Source: Xanthomonas cassavae CFBP 4642
Lineage (GTDB): Bacteria > Pseudomonadota > Gammaproteobacteria > Xanthomonadales > Xanthomonadaceae
NCBI RefSeq assembly: GCF_000454545.1
Contig: NZ_CM002139.1
Coordinates: 3,276,918 to 3,310,481 of the forward strand
Direction of reading: 5' to 3'
DNA length: 33,564 nt
Shown here: positions 32,852-33,564 of the stretch, piece by piece
Position numbering within the stretch: the first letter of the stretch is position 1
Layout of the letters: every line of letters starts with the position of its first letter
The notes under the pieces: model-generated
What the model was told of the DNA's origin: nothing
What the model saw: only the letters and a program-made list of their open reading frames with translations
The model's database searches: none
Translations under genes and position numbers: made by a program

Positions 32852-33460
32852 ATGAGCGACTTCATCGTCGGCCTCACGGGCGGCATCGCCTCTGGCAAAA
32901 GCGCGCTGGCTGCCGAATTCGAAAAGCTGGGCGTGCCAGTGATCGATGCGGATGTCGTTGCGCGACAGGTGGTGGCGCCGGGGCCGATCCTCGATGCCAT
33001 CACGAAGCGTTTTGGCCAAGGCATCTTGTTGCCGGACGGCACGCTAGATCGACAGGCCTTACGCCAGGTTGTTTTCGCGGATCCAGTTCAACGGAAGGCG
33101 CTCGAAGCCATCACCCACTCAGCCATCCGCGCCGAACTGCGTCGCGCGGCAATGGCTGCCCGGGGACCGTACACCATCGTGGCGATCCCGCTGCTGGCCG
33201 AAGCCGGGGGACGTGCCACCTATCCATGGCTAGATCACATCCTCGTCGTCGACGTGCCAGTCGCCTTACAACACGAACGCCTGATGCAGCGGGACCGAGC
33301 GACGGCCGAACTGGCCGATCGCATGATTACTGCGCAGGCGACGCGGGAGCAGCGGCTGGCCATCGCTGATGACGTCGTCTGCAATCACGGCGTGCTGGAG
33401 CAGTTGTCGCAGGCGGCACGCCGACTGGACGCGGACTATCGGGCACGCGCCAACCCTTAG
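32852..33460 (+). CDS. coaE: Dephospho-CoA kinase
   Basis: CoaE phosphorylates dephospho-CoA, the last step of coenzyme A synthesis. It is 202 residues long from the ATG at 32852. The P-loop is GLTGGIASGKSALAAEF, and VIDADVVARQVV, AIPLLAEAG and HILVVDVPVALQHERLMQRD are family marks. The C-terminus is normal (ARRLDADYRARANP). The stop TAG overlaps the probable 4-bp target site of an insertion sequence, which sits directly after it. In the related pil clusters coaE is the usual last gene after pilD. Confidence 0.95.
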   Translation: MSDFIVGLTGGIASGKSALAAEFEKLGVPVIDADVVARQVVAPGPILDAITKRFGQGILLPDGTLDRQALRQVVFADPVQRKALEAITHSAIRAELRRAAMAARGPYTIVAIPLLAEAGGRATYPWLDHILVVDVPVALQHERLMQRDRATAELADRMITAQATREQRLAIADDVVCNHGVLEQLSQAARRLDADYRARANP

Positions 33461-33564
33461 GGAAACTCTGAACAACTCCCCCTGATCCTGCGACAATCGC
33501 ACAGAGGCACCAGGACGATGACGATGCAACTGACCTTCGGCGACGCGGAGTACAACAGCAAGCG
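33461..33564 (+). mobile_element. Left end of an IS5-family insertion sequence
   Basis: The element begins with GGAAACTCTGAACAACTCCC, looking like an IS5-type terminal inverted repeat, directly after TTAG (33457-33460), which fits the YTAR target of this family. A transposase start follows at 33518. The right end lies outside the window, so the inverted repeat and target duplication cannot be confirmed. Confidence 0.75.
33518..33564 (+). CDS. IS5-family transposase, 5' fragment (runs off the window)
   Basis: Only 15 codons are present: MTMQLTFGDAEYNSK. I recognise this N-terminus from IS5-group transposases found in Xanthomonas. A weak AGG site lies 5 bases before the ATG. The DDE catalytic residues are outside the window. 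Confidence 0.75.
   Translation, partial: MTMQLTFGDAEYNSK

Overview
The window is chromosomal DNA of a Xanthomonas-type gammaproteobacterium (family Xanthomonadaceae). It is GC-rich. The gene order coaE-pilD-pilC / pilA-pilB / pilR-pilS / sucC-sucD is the arrangement I know from Xanthomonas. The prepilin peptidase lacks its zinc cysteines, as reported for that genus, and intergenic spaces carry the palindromic repeats common there. Species cannot be fixed by eye.

Layout. (1) 1-1957, minus strand: the end of an accessory two-gene ATPase-HNH cassette, Septu/retron-effector-like, whose HNH gene carries an in-frame stop. The window opens with a 21-G run. (2) 2043-5162: a DUF3574 lipoprotein and a divergent TonB-dependent receptor. 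(3) 5393-9341: a trehalose operon, otsB - GH15 glycosidase - otsA. (4) 9342-15023: a repeat-bearing gap with a 13-copy hexanucleotide tract, a PQQ glucose dehydrogenase (gcd) and a PAS/HAMP chemoreceptor. (5) 15044-20879: a duplicated palindromic element, the compact minus-strand run rluD-pgeF-DUF4166-DCC, divergent bamD, and nadE preceded by a DUF559 nuclease-like gene one base upstream. (6) 21660-23729: sucCD. (7) 23960-32838: the type IV pilus block pilS, pilR, pilB, pilA, pilC and pilD, followed by coaE. (8) 33461-33564: the left end of an IS5-type insertion sequence abutting the coaE stop codon.

How the genes work together. PilS/PilR form a sigma-54 two-component system. A GG-N10-GC sigma-54 promoter lies upstream of pilA, the expected target. 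PilD processes prepilin, PilB powers extension and PilC is the inner-membrane platform. sucCD, nadE, coaE, rluD and bamD are housekeeping genes.

The most unusual structure lies downstream of pilB (27457-28071). The last 43 codons of pilB plus the stop are repeated as one near-complete copy, one slightly decayed copy and one short remnant, each joined by a palindromic repeat element. The first copy differs from the real gene at 8 of 134 positions, and all eight differences are synonymous. The spacers of 63 and 123 nt keep the pilB frame. This looks like a fossil record of repeat-mediated duplication or allele replacement at the pilus locus.
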